Shown: in pieces, positions 1-8,273 of the stretch
How the letters are laid out: each line of letters opens with the position of its first letter
Position numbering within the stretch: position 1 is the first letter of the stretch
From: Streptosporangiales bacterium
GTDB lineage: Bacteria; Actinomycetota; Actinomycetes; Streptosporangiales; WHSR01
Reading direction: 5' to 3'
DNA: 64,000 bases
NCBI GenBank assembly: GCA_009379995.1
Contig: WHSR01000018.1
Span: 1 to 64,000, forward strand
Translations under genes and position numbers: made by a program
The notes under the pieces: generated by a model
Seen by the model: the letters and a program-made list of their open reading frames with translations, nothing else
Databases searched by the model: none
What the model was told of the DNA's origin: nothing

Positions 1-184
1 CAGCTCAGCCCAGCGAGCCACTGACCAAAGCGAACCCCAACCCCTAGATACACGCCGTCACAACAGCCAACGGCACGTTCCCGCACGTCAACCCGCGAAC
101 TCGCGGACTATCCCACTACATCAGCTGCGGAACCCCGGTCTTACGGGGAAAGACAAAGCGGAGCCGATTTGAATTTCTGCAAGA
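1..184. other. left-edge non-coding stretch
   Basis: No convincing gene is visible here. The plus strand is unusually C/A-rich up to about base 138, and the rest is taken up by a copy of an interspersed repeat (separate entry). It may be the 3' flank of a gene lying outside the window. Confidence 0.4.
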
Positions 185-200
185 TCACGACCGAGGGGGG
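139..200 (-). repeat. interspersed palindrome family A, asymmetric variant
   Basis: Read on the minus strand it contains GATCTTGCAGAAATTCAAA followed by GCTTTGTCTTTC and CCGTAAGA. The same arrangement recurs at 40212-40289, so this is a distinct subtype of the 23081-23160 palindrome. The stop codon of the adenosyltransferase gene (TGA at 187-185) is the TGA of the repeat's GTGATC. Confidence 0.7.
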
Positions 201-796
201 CCGCCGGGCTTCCAGAGCACCTCGCCGCGTTCGGCGTTCGCGATCCGGGCCAGGATGAACAGCAGATCCGAGAGCCGGTTCAGGTACCGGGCCGGCAGCG
301 GGCTCATCAGCTCGCCGTGCTCCTCGAGGGCCGCCCAGGCGGAACGCTCCGCGCGACGCGCCACCGTGCGGGCCACGTGCAGGAGGGCCGCGCCGGGTGC
401 CCCGCCGGGCAGCACGAAGCTCCGCAGGGTTTCCAGGGACTCGTTGTAGCGGTCGCAGGCCTCCTCCAGCCGCTCGACGTAGCCCTCGTCGATACGCAGC
501 GCTTGCCCGGCCGTCTCCGGATTCTCGGTCAGCGGCACGCACAGATCGGCCCCGGCGTCGAACAGGTCGTTCTGCACCTGCGCGAGCACGGCCACGAGGT
601 CGTCGGGCAGCTCACCGAGGGCCACGGCCACGCCGATGGCCGCGTTCGCCTCCTCGACGTCGGCGTAGGCGGCGAGCCGGAGGTCGGTCTTGCGGGTGCG
701 GCTCATGTCGCCGAGCGCCGTGCTGCCGTCGTCGCCGGTCCTGGTGTAGATCCGGGACAGGACGACCGGCCGTTCCGGGTCGCGCTTCCTCGCCAT
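185..796 (-). CDS. PduO-type cob(I)alamin adenosyltransferase
   Basis: Transfers the 5'-deoxyadenosyl group of ATP to cob(I)alamin in the cytoplasm, making adenosylcobalamin. The 203-residue product has the family N-terminal signature RIYTRTGDDGSTALGD (about residues 16-31), then the all-helical bundle ending in RLSDLLFILAR. Length is normal for PduO/MMAB proteins (about 190-210). It lies just downstream of a CbiX-like chelatase on the same strand. The user of the cofactor may be the acyl-CoA mutase at 42.7 kb. The last few residues (GGPPRS) and the stop lie at or in an interspersed repeat, so the natural C-terminus may have been altered. The family call is firm. Confidence 0.93.
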   Translation of the reverse strand: MARKRDPERPVVLSRIYTRTGDDGSTALGDMSRTRKTDLRLAAYADVEEANAAIGVAVALGELPDDLVAVLAQVQNDLFDAGADLCVPLTENPETAGQALRIDEGYVERLEEACDRYNESLETLRSFVLPGGAPGAALLHVARTVARRAERSAWAALEEHGELMSPLPARYLNRLSDLLFILARIANAERGEVLWKPGGPPRS

Positions 797-812
797 GGAG
801 CCACCCTAGGTC

Positions 813-834
813 CTTGGCGGTGATCACCACCAAG
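813..834. repeat. short palindrome CTTGG(C/T)GGTGA / TCACC(A/G)CCAAG
   Basis: A 22-bp inverted repeat with one mismatch lies between the adenosyltransferase start and the chelatase stop. It resembles the outer arms (CTTGG...GTGATC) of the family A palindromes and may be a decayed end of that family or a small terminator for the chelatase gene. Confidence 0.4.
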
Positions 835-1695
835 TCATAGGTCCGTCGCCTCCAGCGCCACCTCGTACCGGAGGCCCACCAGACGGACGACCGCCGGATG
901 GGTGCCCAGCGGCGCGGCGGAGTCGGCGCCGATCTCCTCCGCCAAGCCGGCCAGGAGCCCCTGGTCGACCTCGGGCCCGACGATGCAGGGGGCGATCGCC
1001 GCCCGGGTCACGCCGGTCTTCCGGAGCCGTTCCGCGACGTCCGGGAGGCCCGGGGCGCCGTCGAGCGAGGCGGGTACGACCGGTACGGCGAGTCGGGACG
1101 CCAGCAGCACGGCGGTCATGTCGGCGGCCCGTACGGCCCCCTCGCCACCGACCGTCGCGACGATCACGCCGTCGGCGGCGGTGACGAGACCGAGCCGGCG
1201 AACCCGGTCGGCCCGGGCGAGCCCGCTCTCCGCCAGCCGGACGTGCAGCGCCTGGGCGAGCAGCGGGTGCGGGCCGAGCGGTTCGGTGATGGGCGCGCGG
1301 ACACCCGCCGTCTCCCGGGCCCCCCGCAGCACGTCGTACACCCGCGGGTACGGACCCGTCACCAGCGGGACGATCACCGCCCCGGGCGGTCCCTCCTCCG
1401 GGTCCTCACCCAGCTCGGCGAGGAGTTCGTCGATGCCGCCATCGTCCAGGTAGGCGGCATGCACCCGAAGCCCTGGGTACAAGGCGGCGACGGAACCCCG
1501 GATCTCGGCTGGGATGTCCGTCGCGGACGCGTCGTCGGTGCCGGGCACGGCCACCACGAGCGCCGGGGCGTGCGGCGGCAGTTCACGGAGGTCCGTTCGC
1601 CGGTGGCGTCCACCGGACGGCGAAGGGTTCGAGGACGCGGTACGCGGTTCAGCCGTCGGGGTCTCCTCGTTCACGCGGCGTGATTGTACGATCAC
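835..1695 (-). CDS. CbiX/sirohydrochlorin chelatase-like protein
   Basis: Probably a class II chelatase-like protein (sirohydrochlorin cobalto/ferrochelatase family), acting on tetrapyrroles in the cytoplasm. The 286-residue product opens the family fold with ALVVAVPGTDD, then repeats the alpha/beta half-unit (VIVPLVTGPYPRVYDVL; AIAPCIVGPEVDQGLL), which fits a two-domain CbiX. The first domain lacks the usual first HGS-type histidine (PGTDD instead), so catalytic competence is uncertain. The first 40 residues are Pro/Thr/Ser-rich and disordered; a later start is possible. Its neighbour is a cobalamin adenosyltransferase, consistent with a role in corrinoid or siroheme metabolism. Confidence 0.7.
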   Translation of the reverse strand: MIVQSRRVNEETPTAEPRTASSNPSPSGGRHRRTDLRELPPHAPALVVAVPGTDDASATDIPAEIRGSVAALYPGLRVHAAYLDDGGIDELLAELGEDPEEGPPGAVIVPLVTGPYPRVYDVLRGARETAGVRAPITEPLGPHPLLAQALHVRLAESGLARADRVRRLGLVTAADGVIVATVGGEGAVRAADMTAVLLASRLAVPVVPASLDGAPGLPDVAERLRKTGVTRAAIAPCIVGPEVDQGLLAGLAEEIGADSAAPLGTHPAVVRLVGLRYEVALEATDL

Positions 1696-1884
1696 CCCCG
1701 CCGGGCGGGCACCGGATCAACCGAAACCCCTGGCGTAGATCACCCAAATCTTTATGAGATATGCCGTCCGGGGTGTCTGCCGCCCGGTCGCTTAGTACGC
1801 TCGCGATCGTCACACATTGCAGTGTTCCGTACACAGAGCCGGACCTGCCCGAGGTGCAACCTATGTCCAGCGGACCGAGGTGTG

Positions 1885-4335
1885 ATGAGCAAGCGAAGCC
1901 GCAGGCGTAGCCGGCCGATCAGGACCAAGATCGTCGCCCTGCTGTTGGTACCTCTCACGTCGCTGATCGCGCTGTGGGCGTTCGCGGCCGGTACCACGTT
2001 CGGTGACGTCCGTACCCTGCTCAACGGCCAGGTCCTTGGCGACTACGCCTTTTCCGGAGAAGAACTCATCGTCGCCCTGCAGCAGGAGCGCGAAGCCTCG
2101 CTGATCTATCTCGGCGAGGGAGAAGCGGGGGACCGCGGAGGCATCGATTCCCTGCGCGCGCAGACCGACGAGGCGGTGGCGGAGTACCGGCGGCAGGCCG
2201 CCGACGAGAGCATCCAGCGGAAGACCAACCAGGTCACGAAGCAGTGGACCGCGGAGGCGCTGCGTCGACTGGACGCGCTGTCCGGCGTCCGCGCCGCGAT
2301 CGACTCCCACCAAACCGACGTCGTGCAGAGCACGAATGCCTACGCCGAGATGATCTTGCCCCTCGCCCGGCTGCCCGACGCGATGGCTCTCACCCTGGGT
2401 GCGCCGCAGATCGTCGAGGAGGCCGACACGCTCGGCGCCATGCTGATGGCCCGTGAGGTGCTCGCCCAGGAGTACTCGCTGCTGTCCGGGGCCCTCGCGG
2501 ACGGGTACCTGACGTCGGCCGAGTACGGCAGGGCCGTCGAGCTCGTGGGGACGTCGCGGTACGTCTACGCGCAGGTCCTGCCGGACATGCGGCCGGAGGA
2601 CCAGAGGAGGTACCGGGAGGTCACTTCCTCGCCCGCGGCCGTCCGGGTGCGGCAGATGGAGGACAAGCTGGTCGCCGAGGGCCAGCCCGGGGCGCGGTCG
2701 CCGGTGGACGCCGGCGAGTGGCAGGCGTGGTCAACCGAGGTCATGAACGGTCTCGTCGCCATGGGTAAGGCGGCGGGGAACGCGACGATCGAGCGTACGC
2801 TCCCGGCGGCACTGCAGATCGTCGCCCGGTTCGGGCTGGCTGGGCTGCTGGGCCTGATCGCGGTGGTGGTTTCGGTCATCGTGTCGATCCGGATCGGCCG
2901 CTTCATCGTGCGCGAGTTGACCGTGCTGAGGCGGGCCGCCCAGGAACTCGCCGACGAGCGACTGCCACGGGTCGTGGAGCGGCTACACCAGGGTCAAAGC
3001 ATCTGCATGGAAGCCGAGATGAAGCTGCCGTCGTTCGGCACCCTGGAGATCGCCCAGGTCGGCGAGGCGTTTTCCGCCGTACAGCGGACCGCCATAACCG
3101 AGGCCGAGAACGAGACCAAGATGCGGTCCGGCATCCGGCAGGTCTTCGTCAACATCGCGCGGCGCAGCCAGGCGCTGCTCCACCGCCAGCTGAAGATGCT
3201 CGACTCGATGGAACGGCGGACCGACGACCCGGATGCGCTGGAGGACCTGTTCCGCCTGGACCATCTCGCCACCCGCATGCAGCGCCACGCGGAGGGTCTG
3301 ATCATTCTCTCCGGCAGTGCTCCCGGCCGCGGCTGGCGCAACCCCGTCCCGATGATCGACGTCGTCCGGGCCGCCGCCGCCGAGGTGGAGGACTACGCCA
3401 GGGTCAAGGTGCTGCCGGTGGCCCCGCACCATGTCGCTCTCGTCGGGCCGGTCGTCGCCGACGTGGTCCACCTGCTCGCCGAACTCATCGAGAACGCCGC
3501 CCTGTACTCGCCCCCGCACACAGAGGTGCGGGTGTTCCCGCAGCTCGTGGCGAACGGGTTCGTCGTTGAGATCGAGGACCGCGGGCTGGGTATGAGCGAG
3601 GAGGAGCTGGCTTCCGTCAACGAAATGCTGGCGAATCCGCCGGAGTTCGACCTCTTCGAGAGCGAGCGGCTGGGTCTCTTCGTCGTCGCGCAGCTCGCCC
3701 GGCGGCACCAGATCAGGATCTCGATGCGCGGCTCGCCGTACGGCGGGACCACCACCATCGTCCTGCTGCCGCCCGACATCATCGTCGTCAGCAAGGATGG
3801 CCGCCGGGCGGTGGCGGGCGCGGATCGCGCCGGGCATCCCACGGATGGCGAGCGTCGCGGTACGGAAACGGATGTTCCCGCGCCGTCGCGGCTGCGGGTT
3901 GAGTCGGGGACCGCTGCGGACGCCTCGCCCCGCGCGCTGTCCGGCGGCCTCGAGAGCGTGCCGGGCGACGGTGCGCACGGTCGGGGTGTTTCCAGGATCG
4001 GCGCTGACAACGGCGGTGCCGACTACGGCGGCGGGGCCGAAGGGGCCCAGCCGGAGCGGGAACCGGAACCGGCCGGCGTGGCCGGCCAGTCCGGGGCGGC
4101 GGGGGGCCGGCCGCCCCTGCCGCGCCGGGTACGCCAGGCGAGCCTCAAACCCGAGCTCCGGACCGCGTACCTGCCGGAGGAGGAGCCCGATCCCGACGAC
4201 GGGGACCGGTCCCCAGAAGAGGTACGGGACCTGTTGAACTCTATGCAGAAAGGATGGATGCGCGGGCGTTCTGAGGTGGACGCGACCGACGCCGAGGCCC
4301 GCTCCGCGGGACCGGTCGAAGGAGAGGACACCTGA
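1885..4335 (+). CDS. conservon sensor histidine kinase-like membrane protein (CvnA type)
   Basis: First gene of a four-gene conservon; the membrane sensor that controls the GTPase encoded downstream. ATG 1885 is preferred over an upstream in-frame start at 1684 because the Arg-rich MSKRSRRRSRP leads straight into the first membrane helix. The 816-residue product has TM1 at about 13-35, an extracytoplasmic nitrate-sensor-like helical domain, TM2 at about 312-335, a degenerate dimerisation region (RLDHLATRMQRHAEG) and a HATPase domain with N-box ELIENAALYSPP (about 530), G1 EDRGLGMS and a G2-like YGGTTT. The last about 180 residues are Gly/Pro-rich and probably disordered. The conventional phospho-acceptor H-box is not obvious. 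The next gene starts on this gene's stop codon, so the set is translationally coupled. Confidence 0.9.
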   Translation: MSKRSRRRSRPIRTKIVALLLVPLTSLIALWAFAAGTTFGDVRTLLNGQVLGDYAFSGEELIVALQQEREASLIYLGEGEAGDRGGIDSLRAQTDEAVAEYRRQAADESIQRKTNQVTKQWTAEALRRLDALSGVRAAIDSHQTDVVQSTNAYAEMILPLARLPDAMALTLGAPQIVEEADTLGAMLMAREVLAQEYSLLSGALADGYLTSAEYGRAVELVGTSRYVYAQVLPDMRPEDQRRYREVTSSPAAVRVRQMEDKLVAEGQPGARSPVDAGEWQAWSTEVMNGLVAMGKAAGNATIERTLPAALQIVARFGLAGLLGLIAVVVSVIVSIRIGRFIVRELTVLRRAAQELADERLPRVVERLHQGQSICMEAEMKLPSFGTLEIAQVGEAFSAVQRTAITEAENETKMRSGIRQVFVNIARRSQALLHRQLKMLDSMERRTDDPDALEDLFRLDHLATRMQRHAEGLIILSGSAPGRGWRNPVPMIDVVRAAAAEVEDYARVKVLPVAPHHVALVGPVVADVVHLLAELIENAALYSPPHTEVRVFPQLVANGFVVEIEDRGLGMSEEELASVNEMLANPPEFDLFESERLGLFVVAQLARRHQIRISMRGSPYGGTTTIVLLPPDIIVVSKDGRRAVAGADRAGHPTDGERRGTETDVPAPSRLRVESGTAADASPRALSGGLESVPGDGAHGRGVSRIGADNGGADYGGGAEGAQPEREPEPAGVAGQSGAAGGRPPLPRRVRQASLKPELRTAYLPEEEPDPDDGDRSPEEVRDLLNSMQKGWMRGRSEVDATDAEARSAGPVEGEDT

Positions 4336-4757
4336 TGACACAGACCACAAGCCCGTCCGGCGAGCTCGACTGGCTGCTCGACAGCCTGGTCGAGCGGATA
4401 CCTCAAGTGAAGCAGGCTGTGGTGCTCTCCAGCGACGGCCTGCTGATCGGCTCGTCCGCAGGGCTCACCCGTGAGGACGGCGATCACCTGTCGGCCCTGG
4501 CGGCCGGCTTCCAAAGCCTCGCCCGGGGCGCCGGCCGTCACTTCGGCGGTGGAGCGGTCCGGCAGACCATCATCGAGATGGACTCGGCGTTCCTCTTCGT
4601 GACCGCGGCGGGGCGCGGAGCCTGCCTGGCCGTGCTGAGCGAGGCCAAGGCCGACGTCGGCCTCATCGCCTACGAAATGGCGATGCTGGTCAAGCGCGTC
4701 GGTCAACATCTGTCCGCGAACCCACGGATGGCCATGAGCCAAACCGGCGGCGAGTGA
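4335..4757 (+). CDS. roadblock/LC7 domain protein (CvnB type)
   Basis: Second conservon gene, 140 residues. The fold is the roadblock/LC7 type found in regulators of small GTPases: SGELDWLLDSLVERIPQVKQ, then AVVLSSDGLLIGSS and a C-terminal helix. In conservons this protein partners the membrane kinase and the GTPase, probably as a dimeric scaffold at the inner face of the membrane. Its ATG overlaps the TGA of the kinase gene and its own stop overlaps the next start, so the four genes form one tightly coupled operon. Confidence 0.93.
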   Translation: MTQTTSPSGELDWLLDSLVERIPQVKQAVVLSSDGLLIGSSAGLTREDGDHLSALAAGFQSLARGAGRHFGGGAVRQTIIEMDSAFLFVTAAGRGACLAVLSEAKADVGLIAYEMAMLVKRVGQHLSANPRMAMSQTGGE

Positions 4758-5140
4758 CACGTGCCATGGGTCCCTCGGACGAGAGATGGCTTGACGAGGA
4801 GGCCGGTCCCCTCGTCCGTCCGTACGCGATGACCAGAGGTCGGACGCGGCACACCCGAGCCGACTTCGACCTGATCGCGATCATCGCGTGCACGGACGCG
4901 ACGCCGGACGAGCGGGCCGCGCTCGGCCCGGAGCATGAGGCGATCCTCGAGGTCACTCGTCAGCCGCTCTCGGTTGCGGAGATCTCCTCGTACGTCGATC
5001 TTCCACTTGGCGTTGTCCGGGTTTTGCTCGGCGACCTACTCGATCAAGAACTGATCACCGTGCGCAAGCCGGCGCCGGTGACTGACCTGCCAGGCGAGCG
5101 CGTGCTGAAGGAAGTCATCGATGGTATCCAAGGTCTCTAA
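4754..5140 (+). CDS. DUF742 protein (CvnC type)
   Basis: Third conservon gene, 128 residues. It matches DUF742: an N-terminal WLDEEAGPLVRPYAMTRGRT segment and a winged-helix-like C-terminal part with PLSVAEISSYVDLPLGVVRVL. The GTG start at 4754 overlaps the preceding TGA (GTGA). The winged-helix resemblance suggests DNA or protein binding, but the biochemical role in conservons is not settled. The next gene begins 20 bp before its stop codon. Confidence 0.92.
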   Translation: MTRAMGPSDERWLDEEAGPLVRPYAMTRGRTRHTRADFDLIAIIACTDATPDERAALGPEHEAILEVTRQPLSVAEISSYVDLPLGVVRVLLGDLLDQELITVRKPAPVTDLPGERVLKEVIDGIQGL

Positions 5141-5741
5141 CCCGAGCGACCCGCATGGTGGGCCGCCGCTCGCGATCAAGATCCTCATCGCAGGCGGCTT
5201 CGGAGTGGGCAAGACGACGCTGGTGGGCGCGGTGAGTGAGATTCGCCCGCTGCGTACCGAGGAGATGCTCACCCAGGAGAGCGTGGGCGTCGACGACATG
5301 GTCGGCGTGGAGCAGAAGACCACCACGACTGTCGCCATGGATTTCGGCCGGATCACCATCCGCGACGGTCTGGTGCTCTACCTCTTCGGTACCCCCGGCC
5401 AGGACCGGTTCTGGTACATGTGGGACGAGCTGGCGACGGGGGCGCTCGGTGCCGTCGTGTTGGCCGACACGCGCCGGCTGGACGCCTGCTTCCCCTCCGT
5501 CGACTATTTCGAACGGCGTAACCTGCCCTTCGTCATCGGCGTGAACTGCTTCGACGGCGCCGACCGGTACGCGCCGGAAGAGGTCAGCGCCGCCCTGGAT
5601 CTGGATGCCGGCGTCCCGGTGATCCTCGGCGACGCCCGGAAGAAGGAGTCCGGCAAGAGGGTGCTCATCGCCCTCGTCGAGCACGTGCTCGACTCCATGC
5701 TCAGACAGCGCGGCACAGACCTGTCCATGGCGACCTACTGA
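5121..5741 (+). CDS. conservon Ras-like GTPase (CvnD type)
   Basis: Fourth conservon gene, 206 residues, the GTP-binding output of the system. Visible motifs are the P-loop GGFGVGKTTLVG (about 21-32), the G3 region LFGTPGQDRFW and a G4 variant VNCFDG instead of NKxD. This set is typical of the actinobacterial MglA/CvnD-type GTPases. It is the last gene of the operon; a family B palindrome follows within 8 bp and sits between this gene and a convergent gene, likely serving as terminator for both. Confidence 0.93.
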   Translation: MVSKVSNPSDPHGGPPLAIKILIAGGFGVGKTTLVGAVSEIRPLRTEEMLTQESVGVDDMVGVEQKTTTTVAMDFGRITIRDGLVLYLFGTPGQDRFWYMWDELATGALGAVVLADTRRLDACFPSVDYFERRNLPFVIGVNCFDGADRYAPEEVSAALDLDAGVPVILGDARKKESGKRVLIALVEHVLDSMLRQRGTDLSMATY

Positions 5742-5748
5742 GACCCCG

Positions 5749-5817
5749 CCCGCCGAGATCTATGTTGTGGGGCACCGAAACGGACAAAACGACCCCCACA
5801 ACATAGATCTCGGCGGG
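5749..5817. terminator. family B palindrome between convergent genes
   Basis: Inverted repeat with arms containing GAGATCTATGTTGTGG, a central loop of about 20 bases and near-perfect complementarity. The same arms recur at 13359-13422. Both copies sit between the ends of convergent genes, which fits a bidirectional terminator that is also a dispersed repeat. Confidence 0.7.
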
Positions 5818-5827
5818 TGCGGGGCGG

Positions 5828-6745
5828 CTAGCCGCGGTCGAGCGTCCAGCCCCGAACCACGGCGCCCCGGCGGGCGTACTCGACCGCTCGCTCGTCGCGC
5901 GGCGTCAGCAGGCGGCCGCTGGGGTCGCGGAGCTGGAACAGCTCGGCCGAGCCGCGCTGCACCGGATCGAAAACGGCAGCCCCGTCGACCAGGGGGAGCT
6001 TGCGCACCGTGCGCCCGTCGAGGGTGAGCGACGCCTGTTTACTCTCCGGGGAGCCGATGATCAGGACGAAGTCGGCGAAGCCGAAGCCGTACCCCGAGAT
6101 CCGGGCCACCTGGGTGTTCGTGAGCGACGCCGGCTCACCGGGCCGCTGGTGGTTGAACGTGGTCACCCCCTGGTACGCCGAGCGCACCCCGCGGCCGTCC
6201 TGGCGGCCCACCAGGAGCACGGTGTTCCACAGACCGGTTCCGTGCCCGGGGGTCCAGAATTGCTCGAGCATCGCCCACTGGGAGTCGGGCAGCGGGCCGG
6301 ACCATAGCGTGTGCCGGCGCAGGCCGGTGTCGTCGCCCTTCTGCACGTTGCGCATGTACCAGGCCGCCGCCGCGTGCCGGAACGGGTCGGGTGGGCGATA
6401 ACCGCGCGTCGGCCACCGCAGTTGATTGTTCGGTGCGCTGGCAACCCTAGGTGCCGGGCTCGGGGGAGCCGGCGTCAGGGTCGGCCTCGCGCCGGGAATG
6501 GCCGCGGCGATGCGAGGCGGCTCCCGGCGCTCCTCCGGATCGTGGTCCAACGTGGACACCGTGTACGGCACACCCGTGGCGAGGAGGCCGACCGCCAGGA
6601 CGGCGCCGGTGCCGGCCGTGGCGAGACGACGCCGACGCATCCGCCGTGCGCGCCGTTCGATCTGCGGGAGCGGATCGGCAGGCGGCGAGACCCGCGCGGC
6701 CCGATCACGCAGCGTGGCGCGCAGTTCGTCGTCAAGGCCGCCCAT
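5828..6745 (-). CDS. single-pass membrane protein of unknown function
   Basis: I do not recognise the family. The 305-residue product has a cytoplasmic Arg-rich segment (RRARRMRRRRLA, about 30-41), one membrane helix (about 42-60) and an external domain of about 240 residues beginning after a Pro-rich linker. The external part has TRGYRPPDPFRHAAAAWYMR and a C-terminal domain with repeated beta-type stretches. ATG 6745 is chosen because it has a good ribosome site (AGGGAG, 8 bases upstream); an in-frame extension to 6931 exists but its composition is not coding-like. The topology resembles that of membrane anti-sigma factors, but no sigma gene is adjacent. Confidence 0.65.
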   Translation of the reverse strand: MGGLDDELRATLRDRAARVSPPADPLPQIERRARRMRRRRLATAGTGAVLAVGLLATGVPYTVSTLDHDPEERREPPRIAAAIPGARPTLTPAPPSPAPRVASAPNNQLRWPTRGYRPPDPFRHAAAAWYMRNVQKGDDTGLRRHTLWSGPLPDSQWAMLEQFWTPGHGTGLWNTVLLVGRQDGRGVRSAYQGVTTFNHQRPGEPASLTNTQVARISGYGFGFADFVLIIGSPESKQASLTLDGRTVRKLPLVDGAAVFDPVQRGSAELFQLRDPSGRLLTPRDERAVEYARRGAVVRGWTLDRG

Positions 6746-7174
6746 CCACTCGGCTCCCTCATCAGGCCACTGCGACACGGGGACCGATTCTGATCCCCCG
6801 GGGGAAAGACGCGGAGAAATGACCAGTGGTTGCCCTACGAGGCCACTTTGTCCCCGAATCCGGAGAACGCGGCGGGAAGACATCCGGAGAAGTCCGTAAT
6901 AGATGATTCGGACCAAGTTGTGGACACCCAATTGTCACTGTACGAATCCGAGTCACTACACTTCGTTGTGTTCGGCATTGGTGTCGGCGCAGTCGACGGG
7001 CAAGGGATGGTTCGCAGCATTGGGTGACAAGGCTGGTTGGGGTAGTTGGCCGGCAGAGTCGGCAGGGCCGACTGGCCGGTGCTGGTCAGCACGGTCCCCC
7101 GGCCGAAAAGCAACGGAATCGGCTTCTTTTGCGTCTTTGCAGTCAAAGGGTAGAAAGGGAAACCCGGAGGCGGG
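6746..7174. other. intergenic region between divergent genes
   Basis: This 429-bp stretch separates the minus-strand membrane protein gene from the plus-strand STAS gene and should hold promoters for both. It is lower in GC than its neighbours around 6880-7010. I could not place convincing -35/-10 boxes. No small gene is supported. Confidence 0.4.
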
Positions 7175-7492
7175 ATGCGTGTACGGGGAAACCTCGCGGG
7201 CGAAGTGGTTCGCGTCGCCGGAAGGCTCGACGCGAGCACGGCCGCGGAGGTCAGGCCCAGGCTGCACGGAGCGTTGGAGCGCGGTTCCGGAGACCTCATC
7301 CTCGATCTCTCGGAGCTCGAGGTGATCGATGTCACCGGGCTCGGGCTGCTGGTCGGCCTGCACCGTCGGGCCATGCGAACCGACCGGCGGCTCGTGCTTC
7401 GAGATGTGCCGCCGCGGGTGATGCGGGTGCTCGCCGTGACCCGCCTGCATCGCGTGCTCTCGGTGGAATGGACACCGGCCGCGGTGGCCTGA
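7175..7492 (+). CDS. STAS-domain anti-anti-sigma factor-like protein
   Basis: 105-residue single STAS domain, the fold of SpoIIAA/RsbV/BldG-type proteins that bind anti-sigma factor kinases. Visible core: VVRVAGRLDASTAAEVRP, DLILDLSELEVIDVTGLGLL. The position normally occupied by the phosphorylatable Ser (DSxGL) is Thr in IDVTGLG, which can still be phosphorylated in this family. ATG 7175 has a GGAGG ribosome site. No kinase or sigma gene is adjacent, so the partner is elsewhere. A strong hairpin follows the stop. Confidence 0.88.
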   Translation: MRVRGNLAGEVVRVAGRLDASTAAEVRPRLHGALERGSGDLILDLSELEVIDVTGLGLLVGLHRRAMRTDRRLVLRDVPPRVMRVLAVTRLHRVLSVEWTPAAVA

Positions 7493-7517
7493 GAGAAGGT
7501 CACGGCCCCGAGGGGGG

Positions 7518-7557
7518 GCCTTCGGCCGTCGTACGCGATGCGTCGGCGGCCGAAGGC
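7518..7557 (+). terminator. hairpin terminator after the STAS gene
   Basis: A 14-bp stem (GCCTTCGGCCGTCG at 7518-7531 paired with CGGCGGCCGAAGGC at 7544-7557, one U-G wobble) with a 12-base loop lies 26 bases after the STAS stop codon. There is no clear T run, as is common in high-GC actinobacteria. Confidence 0.7.
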
Positions 7558-7677
7558 GGACCTCGACGTGATCTATCGCCCACCGAAGTAATCATTTTGT
7601 CGGGTCGGCGCTGAACCCGCTGTGGTCCGGATGCGTGGTGGTTCCCGGGGGGACGGTCAACCGCCATGGAGGCCACC

Positions 7678-8157
7678 ATGACCAGAATGCTCGCCCTCGC
7701 CGTCCTGCCGCTCTTCGCCACGGCAACCATGCCCGCGGCCGGCGTACCGGGCCACGGCGATCGGCCTACTTCAGGGTTCGCGCGCCTGACGGGCGAGGCG
7801 GAGGTTCCGGGACCCGGCGATCCCGACGGTAGGGGCGTCTTCGTCTTCAAGATCCGAGGCGACCGGCTCTGCTACATCCTCACCGCCAAGAAGATCGCCA
7901 CGCCGACCGCCGCCCACATACACCAGGCGCCACGCGACCAGGCCGGGCCGGTCGTGGTCGGGCTCGAGCCGCCGGTGCGCGGCGTGTCCTTCGACTGCAT
8001 CGAGGCGGTACCCGACAAGGAGCAGACCGACGAGAACGCGGCGATGGTCCTCACCGAGAGCGAGCTCGCCGAGATCGTCGCCGACCGCGGCATGTTCTAC
8101 GTGAACGTACACAACGCCGACTTCCCGGACGGCGCCATCCGCGGCCAGCTCCGCTGA
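7678..8157 (+). CDS. secreted CHRD-domain protein
   Basis: A 159-residue exported protein with a signal peptide (MTRMLALAVLPLFATATMPAAG) followed by one CHRD domain: FARLTGEAEVPGPGDPDGRG, AAHIHQAP and a C-terminal YVNVHNADFPDGAIRGQL. CHRD was named from chordin; in bacteria these are small extracytoplasmic proteins of unknown function. ATG 7678 is preferred to 7666 because GGAGG lies 6 bases upstream. It appears monocistronic. Confidence 0.9.
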   Translation: MTRMLALAVLPLFATATMPAAGVPGHGDRPTSGFARLTGEAEVPGPGDPDGRGVFVFKIRGDRLCYILTAKKIATPTAAHIHQAPRDQAGPVVVGLEPPVRGVSFDCIEAVPDKEQTDENAAMVLTESELAEIVADRGMFYVNVHNADFPDGAIRGQLR

Positions 8158-8273
8158 ACCACCGCGGCGCGTCCCGCGCCGATCGAGGGTGCCACCACAT
8201 CTAGTACGCGACCCGTGGGTGCGTCATTCTGACGTCGAGAGTGCGGAGGCATGCATACGTTTGTGGAGTCCCC

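Noticed and set aside
7502-7560. Small RNA gene from the strong hairpin
   Set aside because: The position right after the STAS stop is better explained as a terminator.
7024-7614. 196-codon plus-strand frame overlapping the STAS gene
   Set aside because: It is out of frame with the clear STAS domain and runs through the terminator hairpin.
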